From Bryobacteraceae bacterium CoA2 C42 (GTDB lineage Bacteria > Acidobacteriota > Terriglobia > Bryobacterales > Bryobacteraceae), in NCBI GenBank assembly GCA_019931245.1, contig JAINDL010000122.1, positions 1-36,062 of the forward strand: a stretch of 36,062 bases of DNA. Direction: 5' to 3'. Each line of letters starts with the position of its first letter. Position 1 is the stretch's first letter. Under the pieces are notes generated by a model. It was not told the DNA's origin. It searched no databases and saw only the letters and a program-made list of their open reading frames with translations. The position numbers were made by a program, and so were the translations under genes. Below, piece after piece: positions 8,684 to 18,400 of the stretch.

Positions 8684-11266
8684 CTAGCGGGTGCGGAAGG
8701 TTTGGGAGTTGAGCAGGGCCAGGGTGAAGTCGCGGGTTCCGCCGCCGCGGTGGCGGAGGTCGGCGACGAGGGCACGGATCTCCTGGCGTTCGGCGAAATT
8801 GGGGACGCGGCCGGTGGCGTAGGTGAGGAGTTTTTCGCCGTAGCTGGCGGCGAACAGATCGATGTTGGCGACGAGCCAGCGCTTGAGTTCGACGGCGTCG
8901 CGGATGGGGGTGCCATCCGGGAGGACAACGGCGGAGGCGATGGGGCGGTTCGATTTGGGCCAGCGGTCGCGCCAGCGGCCGACGGGGTCGTAGGTTTCAA
9001 GGACGAGGCCGAAGGGATCGATGCGGGTGTGGCAGGAGGCGCAGCGGGCGTCTTTGGTGTGGGCGGCGAGGAGATCGCGCGGGGTGGTGGCGCCGGCAAC
9101 ATCGGGGGTGAGGGCGGGGACATCGGCCGGTGGGGCGGGGGGCGGCATGCCGAGGATTTTGTCGAGAACCCAGACGCCGCGGAGGACGGGCTGGGTATCG
9201 ACGCCATTGGCGGTGGCGAGCATGGTGGCGGCCATGCCGAGGAGACCGCCGTGGCGGCCCCCCGGGGGAAGCGGCAGGCGGGTGATCGCGCGGGGCTGGT
9301 CGGGGCCGGCGGCGGGGAGACCGTAGTTACGGGCGGCGAACTGGGGGGTGGTGAAGGTGAAGGAGGGATCGATGAAGGTGGACAGGGGGAGATTGCGCGC
9401 GAGGATTTCGGTGAAGAACCATTCGACTTCCTGGCGGGCAAGCGCGAGGTCGGCTTCCGGGAAGTTGAAGGAGGGGTCGGGCATGAGAGAGGCGAGTTTA
9501 CGGGTATCGAGCCACTGGCTGGTGAAGCTGCGGACGAAGGGCGAATCGGGCTTGGCGGGGAGCAGGCGTTCGACTTCGGCGCGGAGACCGGCGGGGGTGA
9601 GCAGACGGCCGGAGCGGGCGGTGGCGAGGAGGGGGGCATCGGGCGGGGCGAGGCGGAGGAGATAGGAGAGGCGGGAGGCGAGATCGTAGGCGTCGAGGGC
9701 GCCGGGCTGAATGTCGCGGTAGAGGAAGCGGGGGGAGATGAGAATGGAGCGGAGGAGGAGATGCATGCCTTCCTCGAAGGAGTGGCCCTGCTGCCAGTGG
9801 CGGGTGGCGATGTTGAGGAAGGTCTCGCGGGTGGCATCGTCGACCGGGCGGCGGAAGGCGAGGGGGAGGAGGTGATCGACGAGGCGGCGGGCGTATTCGG
9901 CGGGCGGGAGGGAGTGGGGCGAGGAGCCGGGGGGAAGGTTGGCGAGCGAGAGTTGGATGCGCTGGCGCTGCTTGTCTTTCGGGCCGGGAACGGGGCGGAG
10001 GGGGCCTTCGACGGTGAGGCCGTGGATCTGGAGCGAGGGGCCATGGTCGAAGTACTCGTGGGCGAGGGTGTCGTGGAGGTTGTTGAGGCCGCCGATGGTG
10101 CCGATCATCTGGAGCATGCGGCGGGTGCGGTCGGAGTCGAGGGTGGCGTGGGTCATGTCGAGGTTGGGGTCGAGCATGAGGCGGTTGATGAGTTCGTAGC
10201 CGTTGCGGCCGCGGAGGCGGGCGGGCGATTGGGGGGTGCCGTCGGGGCGGTAGAGGGCGTGGAGGTAGGCGGCGAGGAGGCGGGGGTTGCGGGCGAAGCG
10301 TTCGCGGAAGAGGGCGGGGAGTTGTTCGCTGGTGTGGTCGAGTTCGGCGTCGGCCCAGCGGATGAGGGGGGTTTGGCCGGCGTAGAGTTCGGCTTCGAAG
10401 GTGAAGGTTTTGGGGGAATCGGCGGTGACCGGGACGGCGTGGAGGCGGCGGAAGGCGTGGATTTTGGAGCGGTCGGTGGCGTCGACTTCGCGGGCCCAGA
10501 GTTCGAGGGTCATGGCTTGGCCGGGGCGGGGCGCAAAGCGGGAGGCGGTGATGGTGAGGCGGTAGAGGCCGGAGTCGACGATTTCGACGCGGGCGGGCCA
10601 AGTGCAGCTGCGCATGACATCTTCGGCGCGGGAGGCCATGCGGAGGATGCCGTTGCGGACGGTGGAGGCGGAGAAGCTGATGACCATGTCGTCCGGGGGG
10701 ACCTGCCAGCGGCGGGGTTGGGGCGGGCGGCCGGGAGGGGGGAAGATGGTGTCGGCGATTTCGGAGGCGGTGGCGGCGTAGGCTTCGAGGAGAGGGGCGG
10801 AGAGGGTGAGTCCGGCGGCGAGATTGTCGAAGCCATGGAGCGAGACATCGGGGGGGAAGCCCAGGGGGAGGCGGAACTTGGGGAGATCGAAGAGTTCGCG
10901 GATGGTGGCCTGGTATTCGGCGCCGTTGAGGCGGCGGGGGAGTTCGCCGCCGAAGGGGGTATGGCGGGTCAGTTGGCTGGTGAGATAGGAGGACAGAGCC
11001 TGACGGGCGGGGGCGGCGAGGCGGGGCAGAGGCGGGGGAGGCATGCGGCCTTCGTCGACGGCGCGGAGGGCGCGCTGCCAGAGGGCGCGCACGGCGGGGG
11101 CGGACCAGTCGAGGCTGGTTTGTTGCAGATTGACGCCGCCTTTGCGAGCGGCGGCAGAGTGGCAGCCGAGGCATTGGTTGCGGAGAGTTTGGGCGGGGCC
11201 GGGGGGCAGGGGTTCGGCGGCGAGCCTGAGGGAGGCCAGGAGGAGAGCCGGAGCGAGGCGGGTCAT
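8684..11266 (-). CDS. DUF1587/DUF1592/DUF1588/DUF1585 secreted cytochrome protein
   Basis: The 860-aa protein has a signal peptide and then a PSD1-type heme motif CLGCH at 32-36. A RRLNGAEYQATIRELFDLP segment, typical of DUF1587, follows. The central DUF1592 region contains LAFRRPVDDATRETFL and LLLRSILISPRFLYRD. The DUF1588 region contains RGVWVLDKILGMPPPAPPADVP, and a second CxxCH, CASCH at 742-746, is followed by RIDPFGLVLETYDPVGRWR. DUF1585 closes the protein. This arrangement is common in Planctomycetota, Verrucomicrobiota and Acidobacteriota, usually beside a DUF1552 gene, as here (6-nt gap). The biochemical role is unknown; two c-type heme sites imply periplasmic electron transfer. All domains expected of the family are present, so it appears intact. 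Confidence 0.93.
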   Translation of the reverse strand: MTRLAPALLLASLRLAAEPLPPGPAQTLRNQCLGCHSAAARKGGVNLQQTSLDWSAPAVRALWQRALRAVDEGRMPPPPLPRLAAPARQALSSYLTSQLTRHTPFGGELPRRLNGAEYQATIRELFDLPKFRLPLGFPPDVSLHGFDNLAAGLTLSAPLLEAYAATASEIADTIFPPPGRPPQPRRWQVPPDDMVISFSASTVRNGILRMASRAEDVMRSCTWPARVEIVDSGLYRLTITASRFAPRPGQAMTLELWAREVDATDRSKIHAFRRLHAVPVTADSPKTFTFEAELYAGQTPLIRWADAELDHTSEQLPALFRERFARNPRLLAAYLHALYRPDGTPQSPARLRGRNGYELINRLMLDPNLDMTHATLDSDRTRRMLQMIGTIGGLNNLHDTLAHEYFDHGPSLQIHGLTVEGPLRPVPGPKDKQRQRIQLSLANLPPGSSPHSLPPAEYARRLVDHLLPLAFRRPVDDATRETFLNIATRHWQQGHSFEEGMHLLLRSILISPRFLYRDIQPGALDAYDLASRLSYLLRLAPPDAPLLATARSGRLLTPAGLRAEVERLLPAKPDSPFVRSFTSQWLDTRKLASLMPDPSFNFPEADLALARQEVEWFFTEILARNLPLSTFIDPSFTFTTPQFAARNYGLPAAGPDQPRAITRLPLPPGGRHGGLLGMAATMLATANGVDTQPVLRGVWVLDKILGMPPPAPPADVPALTPDVAGATTPRDLLAAHTKDARCASCHTRIDPFGLVLETYDPVGRWRDRWPKSNRPIASAVVLPDGTPIRDAVELKRWLVANIDLFAASYGEKLLTYATGRVPNFAERQEIRALVADLRHRGGGTRDFTLALLNSQTFRTR

Positions 11267-11272
11267 GACCGG

Positions 11273-12520
11273 TTAGGAGAAGAGCTCGTTCAGGTTGCGG
11301 GAGGCGTTCGAGAAGGCGCCGGCTTCCATGCCGAGGCGCTGCATGAGGGTGATGTAGAGGTCGCCGAGCAGCGGGGCGTTGGGGGCGTTGCGGTCGATGG
11401 CGAGATGGCGCCCGTGGGTGAAGCCGCCGCCGGCGACGAGGGTGGGCAGGTTCTGGTTGCTGTGGCGGCTGGCGTCGCCCATGCCGGTGCCGACGAGGAC
11501 GATGGTGGAATCGAGCAGGGGGCGATTTTGAGCGTCTTTTTTGGTGCGGAGCTGCTCGAGGAAGCCCGCAAGGCGGGCCATGTGGGAGCGTTCGAGCTTG
11601 ACGAGGTCGCGGACCATGCCGGGGTCGTTGCCGTGGTGAGAGAGGGCGTGGTAGCCGGCCGAGAGGGGCTGGCCGTCGATGGAGAAGACCTGGCCGAGGC
11701 CGTAGAGGCCGAAGGTGATTACGCGGGTGGATTCGGTTTCGATGGCGAGGGCCATGAGGTCGTAGAGGACCTGTTCGGCCTCCATCATGAGGTTGGGGGT
11801 GATGGGATCGGTTTCGGGGAGCTGGTAGTTGGGCTGGGGGACGGGTTCGTCGATGGTTTGGATCTGGCGGGCCATGCGGCGTTCGACGGTGCGGACGGAG
11901 TCGAAGTATTCGCTGAGTTTGGCCTGGTCGGAGGCGGGGAGGGTGGCGTGGAGGCGTTTGGAGTCGGCGAGGACTTCGTCGAGGGCGCTGCGGCCGCTCG
12001 AGAGGAGGTAAGCGACGCGGGCGCGGTCGGCCCGGGACATGAAGAGGCGTTTGTAGAGGAGGCTGGGGCGTTCGATTTCGGGCAGGGGGACGCCCTGGCG
12101 GGTGTAGCTGATCTGGCGGCCGTTGGTGTGTTCGCTGGCGCCGGCGATGAGGTGGAGGGAGGGGATGCGGGACTGCTGGCCGATGCGGTCGGCGATGATC
12201 TGATCGAGAGAGTAGGAGCCGGGGACTTTGCCGCAGAGGAAGTTATTCCAGGCGTCGTGGCCGTTGGGGGCGCGATGGTCGAGGCCGGAGAAGATGGTGA
12301 AGTGGTCGCGGTGAGGGGCGAGGGGTTCGAGGAGGGGCGGGATGTCGTAGTGCGCGCCGGATTGCTTGGGATAGAAGGCGGGGGCGTGCCAGCCGAGGTA
12401 GGCGCCGACGGCGACGAAGGTACGGACGGGCGGGGGGGCGGGCGCGGCGAAGGCTTCGAGGGCGGGCAGGGCGAGCGAACCGAGGCTGGAATGGAGGAAG
12501 CGGCGGCGGGAGGGGGGCAT
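11273..12520 (-). CDS. DUF1552 domain-containing protein, probable Tat substrate
   Basis: The 415-aa product starts at ATG 12518-12520. SRRRFLHSSLGSLALPALEA forms a twin-arginine-type signal immediately after MPP, which favours this start over longer in-frame options. The remainder matches the DUF1552 family (sulfatase/DUF1501-like): FVAVGAYLGWHAPAFYP, FSGLDHRAPNGHDAW, then SRADRARVAYLLSSGRSALDEVL, ALSHHGNDPGMV and LVGTGMGDASRHSNQNLP. Family members are exported and of unknown function. They almost always pair with DUF1592 proteins, which here begin 6 nt downstream. The gene appears to be first in a four-gene operon. The 122 bp upstream separate it from a divergent plus-strand gene. No Shine-Dalgarno is obvious. 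Confidence 0.92.
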   Translation of the reverse strand: MPPSRRRFLHSSLGSLALPALEAFAAPAPPPVRTFVAVGAYLGWHAPAFYPKQSGAHYDIPPLLEPLAPHRDHFTIFSGLDHRAPNGHDAWNNFLCGKVPGSYSLDQIIADRIGQQSRIPSLHLIAGASEHTNGRQISYTRQGVPLPEIERPSLLYKRLFMSRADRARVAYLLSSGRSALDEVLADSKRLHATLPASDQAKLSEYFDSVRTVERRMARQIQTIDEPVPQPNYQLPETDPITPNLMMEAEQVLYDLMALAIETESTRVITFGLYGLGQVFSIDGQPLSAGYHALSHHGNDPGMVRDLVKLERSHMARLAGFLEQLRTKKDAQNRPLLDSTIVLVGTGMGDASRHSNQNLPTLVAGGGFTHGRHLAIDRNAPNAPLLGDLYITLMQRLGMEAGAFSNASRNLNELFS

Positions 12521-12642
12521 AGTGGATGAACCAAGCTTATCGGAATTGCCGGGCAGCGACAATCGGTTCGGATACTCGATTCTGATACGCTGGCGCAGTT
12601 GGCGCATGGGCGAGGCCCGGCCGCGGAAGGAGAGAGCAGGTG

Positions 12643-13434
12643 ATGACACGGAGTGATTTCTGGCGGTTGGGAGTGGGCACGTGGGCAGCGGGGGCGTTGG
12701 CCGGCGCGGAGGCGGGGATGGCGCCGATTGACTACGGGCGGTCGTTTTTGCAGGGGAGGTGGGTGGAGAACCGGGTGCGGTTCTGGGTGGAGTCGCGGAC
12801 GCGGGTGATTGACCCGCAGCGGACGGCGCCGATCGACTACTACCAGTGTGGTTCGTGCAAGAGCGAAAATACGTTTGCACCGAAAGAGCTGTTCCACGCG
12901 GATAACTATGACTTTCTGCCGATTTTCGGGCCGGAGGACGGGGTGATCTTCCGGCGGAAGGCGTGGCTGAACGGGAACTACCGGCAGGTGCGGAAGGCGG
13001 GGGAGTTATGGGGCGGCCAGGATTACAAGATTGTGCGTCCGCGGAAGGTGCGGCTGCTGAAGACAACGCGAGAGATGCGGGCGGCGACGGACGCGGGGAC
13101 GCCGCTGGTGGCGCAGACGGAGGTTATGGACGCGGGGACGGGGCTGCGGGCGATTTACGAGTTTCCGGTGAAGACGATGAACATTCACGACGGGCGGGAC
13201 TTATATCAGGTGGATACGGGGCCGGTGGCGTTTGTGGATCTGTCGCGGCGTTATGCGCAGACGGGGGAGGGGCTGCGGTTGGCTTTTGTGGCGTTTAACG
13301 GGCCGGGGAGCGCGGACTTTATTCTGGAGGCGCCGACGGGGATTACGGAGGGAGCGAAGGAGATAACGCGGGTACACCATTACTCGGAGCGGCGGAGCGT
13401 GGCGGCGGTGAACCGGGTGTTTGCCTGCGAGTAA
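12643..13434 (+). CDS. Uncharacterised exported protein
   Basis: The 263-aa reading frame is well supported by a purine-rich ribosome site (AAGGAGAG, 12627-12634) 8 nt before ATG 12643; a GTG directly before it is an alternative start. Codon third positions are G-rich, like the RNase T2 gene. The first 22 residues (TRSDFWRLGVGTWAAGALAG) resemble a weak export signal without a twin arginine. The mature part is rich in aromatic and charged residues and contains one CGSC pair near residue 70, then alternating strand-like segments. I do not recognise the family. It is divergent from the DUF1552 operon and convergent with the cytochrome c gene, with 7 bp between stop codons, so it is probably transcribed alone. 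Confidence 0.8.
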   Translation: MTRSDFWRLGVGTWAAGALAGAEAGMAPIDYGRSFLQGRWVENRVRFWVESRTRVIDPQRTAPIDYYQCGSCKSENTFAPKELFHADNYDFLPIFGPEDGVIFRRKAWLNGNYRQVRKAGELWGGQDYKIVRPRKVRLLKTTREMRAATDAGTPLVAQTEVMDAGTGLRAIYEFPVKTMNIHDGRDLYQVDTGPVAFVDLSRRYAQTGEGLRLAFVAFNGPGSADFILEAPTGITEGAKEITRVHHYSERRSVAAVNRVFACE

Positions 13435-13441
13435 CGCCCGG

Positions 13442-13987
13442 TTACTTCGTGCCGCGGCGGGCGCGGGAGACGGGCGACTCGTCGTGGCGGATGAACCCGT
13501 TGCGATTGGGCATTTTAACGGCGGGGAGGGTTTTGGCATTCATCTCCGCGGTTTCGGCGACGATGCCGTTAAGGAAGAGCACGAAGGCGGTGACGGAGTA
13601 GACTTCGTCGGCCGTGAGGGAGCGCGGATGGTCAAAGGGCATGGAGCGCCGGATGTAGTCAAAGACGGTGGTCGCGTAGGGCCAGTAGCTGCCGACGGTT
13701 TTCCTGGGTGAGCGGGTGGCAAGGGAGCCGATGCCGCCTTTAAGCGCGGGATATTGGGCGTCGCGGCCTTCGCCGTTGTCGTTGTGGCACGAGGCGCACT
13801 GGGCCTGGTAGACGGCGCGGCCCCGGGCGGCGGTGCCGGAACCGGGGGGCAGGCCGCGGCCATCGGGGAAGGCGGTGATGGCGGCCTCGGCGATCTCGGC
13901 GGCGGTGGCGGGGCGGCCGAGGCCCAGGGGCTTGTCCTGGGCGCGGACGGCGAGGACCAGCAGGAGGAGGAGGGCGGCCTTAGACAT
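13442..13987 (-). CDS. c-type cytochrome subunit of SoxC-like dehydrogenase
   Basis: The 181-aa protein carries a signal peptide (MSKAALLLLLVLAVRAQ) and one heme-binding CASCH at 64-68. A likely axial Met116 lies in RRSMPFDHPRSLTADEV, the usual class-I cytochrome c arrangement. It starts within the last codons of the molybdoenzyme gene (8-nt overlap), indicating coupled translation and a stoichiometric partner, as with SoxD/SorB subunits that accept electrons from SoxC/SorA. Length is close to SorB or half of the diheme SoxD. It should pass electrons from sulfur-compound oxidation to the periplasmic respiratory chain. It is convergent with the upstream plus-strand gene. Which electron donor is used in vivo is inferred only from the partner. 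Confidence 0.88.
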   Translation of the reverse strand: MSKAALLLLLVLAVRAQDKPLGLGRPATAAEIAEAAITAFPDGRGLPPGSGTAARGRAVYQAQCASCHNDNGEGRDAQYPALKGGIGSLATRSPRKTVGSYWPYATTVFDYIRRSMPFDHPRSLTADEVYSVTAFVLFLNGIVAETAEMNAKTLPAVKMPNRNGFIRHDESPVSRARRGTK

Positions 13988-15161
13988 GGGACACGACCTC
14001 GCCGGAGGGCAGGACGCGCCAGGGGCGGATGGCGTGGTAATGATAGCCCGCGTTGGGGCCGTAGACGGAGAGGAGTTCGTCGTGGGTGGGTTGGACGTAG
14101 CCGGTCTCGTCGGTGCAGCGGGACATGATTCTGGTTTCCGCGCCGTCCCAGCGCCAGGGGAAGCGGAAGCGGACGAGGGCGAGGGAGAGGACCGGTTCCT
14201 GGAGTTCGGCGAGGGCCCAGGTCTGGCCGTTGTCGACGGAGACTTCGACCCGGGCGATTTTGCCGTGGCCGGTCCAGGCGAAGCCGGTGATTTCGTGGAA
14301 GCCTTTGCGGGAGAGTTTCATGCCGCCGGAGGGGCTGGTGATGACGCTGCGCGCGTCCATGACGAAGCTGAACTGGCGGGCCTGGCCATTGGGCAGGAGT
14401 TCGGTGTAGTTGGCGGTTTCCTTGGCCGATTGGGCGGGTTCGCGGGTGAACTCGAGGCGGCGGAGCCATTTGACGTTGGTATTGCCTTCCCAGCCGGGGA
14501 GGATGAGGCGAAGGGGGTAGCCCTGTTCCGGGCGGAGGGCTTCGCCGTTTTGGCCGTAGACGAGCATGGCGTCGTGCAGGACCTTTTCCATGGGGATGCT
14601 GCGGGTCATCATGGAGGCGTCGGCGCCTTCGGCGATCATCCATTGGGCATCGGGCTGGACGCCGACTTCGGCGAGGACGCGGGAGAGTTTGACGCCGGTC
14701 CATTCCGAACAACTGAGGAGCCCGTGGCTGCCCTGGACGGTAGGCTGGTGGTTGCCGCTGTAGTCGCCGACGCTGTTGCCGCCGCATTCCAGGAAGCAGA
14801 TGCGGGATAGGGAGGGGAAGGATTTGAGGTCGGCGAGGGAGAAGGAGAGCGGACGGTCAACTAGGCCGTGGATGAGGAGGCGGTGGGTGGCGGGGTCGAT
14901 GGCGGGGACGCCGGCGTGGTGGCGTTCGAAGTGGAGGGCGGAGGGGGTGATGATGCCGTAGATTTCGTGGAGCGGGGTGCGGGAGGAGCCGGTGCCGGGG
15001 CTTTTGGTGAGTTCGCGGATGATGCGGACGGATTGCTCCTGGGGGGCGCGTTCGCCGTAGGGGCGCATGTGGGCGCCGGATTCGGAGGGGACTTCGGCCT
15101 TTTTACAGGAGGCGGTGAGGGCGGCCGAGAGGGCGAGGAATTTGCGGCGGGGTGCTTTCAT
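13980..15161 (-). CDS. SoxC/sulfite-dehydrogenase-type molybdopterin enzyme
   Basis: The 393-aa protein belongs to the sulfite-oxidase family. Diagnostic segments are HFERHHAGVP at 77-86, the Mo-coordinating Cys126 in FLECGGNS, then HGLLSCSEWTGVKLS, ASMMTRSIPMEKVL, YGQNGEALRPEQGYPLRL and FHEITGFAWTGHGKIARVEV. These match SoxC more closely than SorA or YedY, judged from remembered SoxC sequences. The N-terminus PRRKFLALSAALTASC looks like a Tat signal, possibly with a lipoprotein cysteine at 19, as expected for export of a folded molybdoprotein. It should oxidise sulfite or sulfur-bound sulfane in the periplasm and pass electrons to the overlapping cytochrome c. No soxXYZAB genes are in the window, so a full Sox cycle cannot be inferred. 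Confidence 0.9.
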   Translation of the reverse strand: MKAPRRKFLALSAALTASCKKAEVPSESGAHMRPYGERAPQEQSVRIIRELTKSPGTGSSRTPLHEIYGIITPSALHFERHHAGVPAIDPATHRLLIHGLVDRPLSFSLADLKSFPSLSRICFLECGGNSVGDYSGNHQPTVQGSHGLLSCSEWTGVKLSRVLAEVGVQPDAQWMIAEGADASMMTRSIPMEKVLHDAMLVYGQNGEALRPEQGYPLRLILPGWEGNTNVKWLRRLEFTREPAQSAKETANYTELLPNGQARQFSFVMDARSVITSPSGGMKLSRKGFHEITGFAWTGHGKIARVEVSVDNGQTWALAELQEPVLSLALVRFRFPWRWDGAETRIMSRCTDETGYVQPTHDELLSVYGPNAGYHYHAIRPWRVLPSGEVVSHV

Positions 15162-15354
15162 GCCTTAGGTCCACAGCATACTACTGCCGGCGCGGCGGAG
15201 CGAAGTTAATCTTGTTTTTATGGCCTTAGCGTGAACGGACAGAGGACGCTACGCCCAAGACAGATACCGACGCTAACCGGTTATTGTCTCAACTTTTCCG
15301 CCGAATCTACCATGGACACCGGAGTGCAGATTCGATGGAGTCCTCGTTAGTCGA

Positions 15355-15386
15355 TTGATGAGGGGACTTCGCTTTTGGGATATGAT
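15355..15386 (+). promoter_or_regulatory. Possible promoter of receptor 2
   Basis: In the 283-bp divergent gap between the molybdoenzyme and receptor 2, TATGAT at 15381-15386 is a good -10 match. The nearest -35-like hexamer, TTGATG at 15355-15360, is 20 bp away, which is long. The gap is noticeably AT-richer than the surrounding DNA and holds no reading frame I would call a gene. Confidence 0.3.
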
Positions 15387-15444
15387 ACTTCCCGATGCGC
15401 CCCTCCCACATCGCAATTGAACAACCTTGCAAGGGAGATCGTAA

Positions 15445-18400
15445 ATGTACAAGAGAACCATCCCGGGATATTTGCTTTTACTATGTTTATCGGCGAGCTC
15501 GCTGGTAGCGCAAATCGGAACCTCCACCATAACGGGAACCGTTGCGGACCCGTCTGGCGCCTCCATTCCTGGCGTCTCGGTAACCGTTGTCCATACCGGC
15601 ACGAAGTTCACCACGACGACCAACACCAACACTGAGGGAATCTACCGTGTGCTGTCTCTCCAGCCCGGCATCTACCGCATTACGTTTGAGGCCCAAGGCT
15701 TCAACCGCGCCGTTCGGGACAATATCGAACTGCGCACGGGCGACACCCTCGCCGTCGATGTGCCAATGCGCGTCGGCAGCGTCACCGAGACCGTCGAGGT
15801 ATCCGGCTCGGCACAACTCCTGGAGACCGAAACGTCCGCCACCGGCTCCGTGGTCGATGGCCAGGTGCTCTATGACATGCCGCTCTATCAGCGCTACGTA
15901 AACTCGACACTCAACATAGTCCCGGGCCTCACCACCGGCGGTTACGCCTGGGGCGGCGGCCTCGGCAACTACAACATCGCCGGGCAACGCGCTACCACCA
16001 CCGGCTTCTTTGAAGACGGCGTGAACGGGAATGATCAACTCAACGGCACCGGCGCCATCCGTTCCCTCCAGAACTCGGTCGCCGAAGTGAAGGTCATCAC
16101 CACCGTACCCCCCGCCGAATACGGGCATACCGCCGGCGGCGTCATCAGCGTCGTCAAACGCTCCGGTACCAACGAACTCCACGGCATGGGCTCTTTTTAC
16201 GGCCGTACCCGCCGCATGCAGCACCGCCTGTTCTTTGACCGTCTCCGCGATAGCCAGGCCCGTCCCGGCCGCCCCGACGGCTTCCCGGCCTTCTTCATGA
16301 TGCCCGACGCTAACCTCTCCGGACCCGTCGTCATCCCCAAACTATACGACGGTCGTAACAAGACCTTTTTCTTCTTCGGCTACCAACGCCTCCATGAAAA
16401 GAAGGTTGCTCAGGTCCAATCCACTACCCCCACCCTCGCGATGAAACAGGGCGATTTCAACTTCCCTGGCGTCGCCAACCCAAACCAGATCTTTGACCCG
16501 GCGACTACCCGCCTCGTCAATGGCCAGTGGCAGCGTGATCCGTTCCCCGGAAACCGGATCCCCTTGGCCCGCTTCGACCCCGTCGCCCGCAAGGTTCTCG
16601 AGTTCGACCCCTGGATCGCACCCAATCAAGCCGGCACCTTCAACGCTCTTGGTCCAAACGGAAACCTGATGGCCGACGAGTTCGCCCGCGTCTTCTTCAA
16701 CGACTACAACCTGCGCTTGGACCACCAGTTCAGCCCCGCGCTGAAGATGTACGGCTCCTATACATACAATGGCCAGTCCGGCTTCGGACGGCCCATCAAT
16801 ATCCGGGAAGACCGCGCCGAGTTCGACCATCAGCAGGGCAACTGGGCGCCCTTCGCCAACGCCAACTACTCGCTAGGCAAGACGTGGATCGTGTCCCCGT
16901 CCATCGTGAACGACGCCCGCATTGGTTACTATCGCCGCGAGAACAAGACGGAAGTGCCCAGCTTCGGTGGTAACTGGGCCCGCCAACTGGGCATCCCCAA
17001 CATGGACGGCGGCATCATGCCTGCCTTTGGATCCGGCAACCGCGACGTTGCCGACTCGCTTTATGGCATTACCGGCGCCACCCCGAATCGCCTGCTCAAC
17101 GAAACGGTCTCGTTCCGCAACGATACCACCGTCATCCGCGGCCGCCACGCCGTTAAGTTTGGTTACGAACTCCTCCGCTTCCGTCTGAATTCGGCCAACC
17201 TCGCCCGGCCCGCAATCCTTTCTTTCAATGGCGTCACCTCCGGAGTGCTGCCGACCGGCGCGCTGCAGCCCAACACCGGCAACTATTTTGCGGGCTTCCT
17301 TACCGGCCAAGTCTCCAATGCCGAGTTTTTCTCGGAGTTGACCAGTTGGCTGCCCCGTTCCTCCATCCACAGCTTCTACCTGCAGGATGACTGGAAGGTC
17401 ACGTCCCGCCTGACCCTCAACATCGGCCTCCGTTACTCCAACGAGTCGCCCTTCAGCGCCAAGTACGGCGGCCTGTCTAACTTCAGCCCCACCGCCACCG
17501 ACGATGTCACCGGTCGGCCTGGTGGCCTCGTCTTCGGCTCCGGCCTCAGCCGGCGTGACAACAACAACTTCAATCCGCGTATCGGCGCGGCGTGGCAGTT
17601 CCGTGATAAGTGGGTGCTCCGTGGCGGCTTCGGAATGTACACCATCGATACGAAGTTCCCCGGCGCCCGCATCCAGTTCGACGAATGGGTCGCCCAAACC
17701 AACCAACAGGCCGCTCCTGGCAACCCGACCCCGGTTTGGGGTCTCAGCCGCGGACCGGACCCCATCCAGTTCAACATCCGTCAGAACGGTACTTCGCCCT
17801 TCCGCGGCCAGAACTTCAGCGCGCGCAACGTCGCCTACTGGGACCCCAACCTCCGTAACGCCTACTCGATGAACTGGAACGGCACGATTCAGCGGGAACT
17901 CTCGCAGAACTATCTGCTCGAAGTTAGCTACCAGGGTTCGGCCGGTGTCGGCCTGCTCGAAAACTGGAACATCAATACCTTCCCCATTGACTTCGCCCGC
18001 GGCAATGTCGCTCTGCAGAATCAGGTGCTGGCCGCTTCGCAGAACTTCCGCCCGTTCCCGCACTTCGGCAACGTGATGATGCGCTCGAATTTCGGCCACT
18101 CCACCTTCCACTCCGGAACGGCCAAACTCGAACGCCGCTACGCCAACGGTATGTTCTTCAGCACGTTCTACACGTTCTCGAAGGCCATCAACAGCCAGGA
18201 TACGGACAACGCGGGTTCCGGCGTGGCCCCGATTCAGAACCGGAGCCTCGAGAAAGGCCGCGCCGGCTACGACCGGAACCACCGCTGGATCTCCACCATC
18301 AACTGGGAACTCCCCATGGGCAAGAACAAAAAGTTCTCTCCCACCAACCGGACCGTGAACTGGCTGCTGAGCGGCTTTGAAATCTCCTGGATCCAGACCA

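Noticed and set aside
8675-12529. Plus-strand 1,284-codon open frame opposite the DUF1592/DUF1552 genes
   Set aside because: It is Gly/Glu/Ala-rich low-complexity translation caused by high GC and C-ending codons on the other strand. The minus-strand frames carry full domain motifs.
11273-13066. Longer N-terminus for the DUF1552 gene (start near 13066)
   Set aside because: The extension overlaps the plus-strand gene at 12643-13434, has Pro/Ser-rich artefact sequence, and would bury the twin-arginine signal that begins right after ATG 12520.
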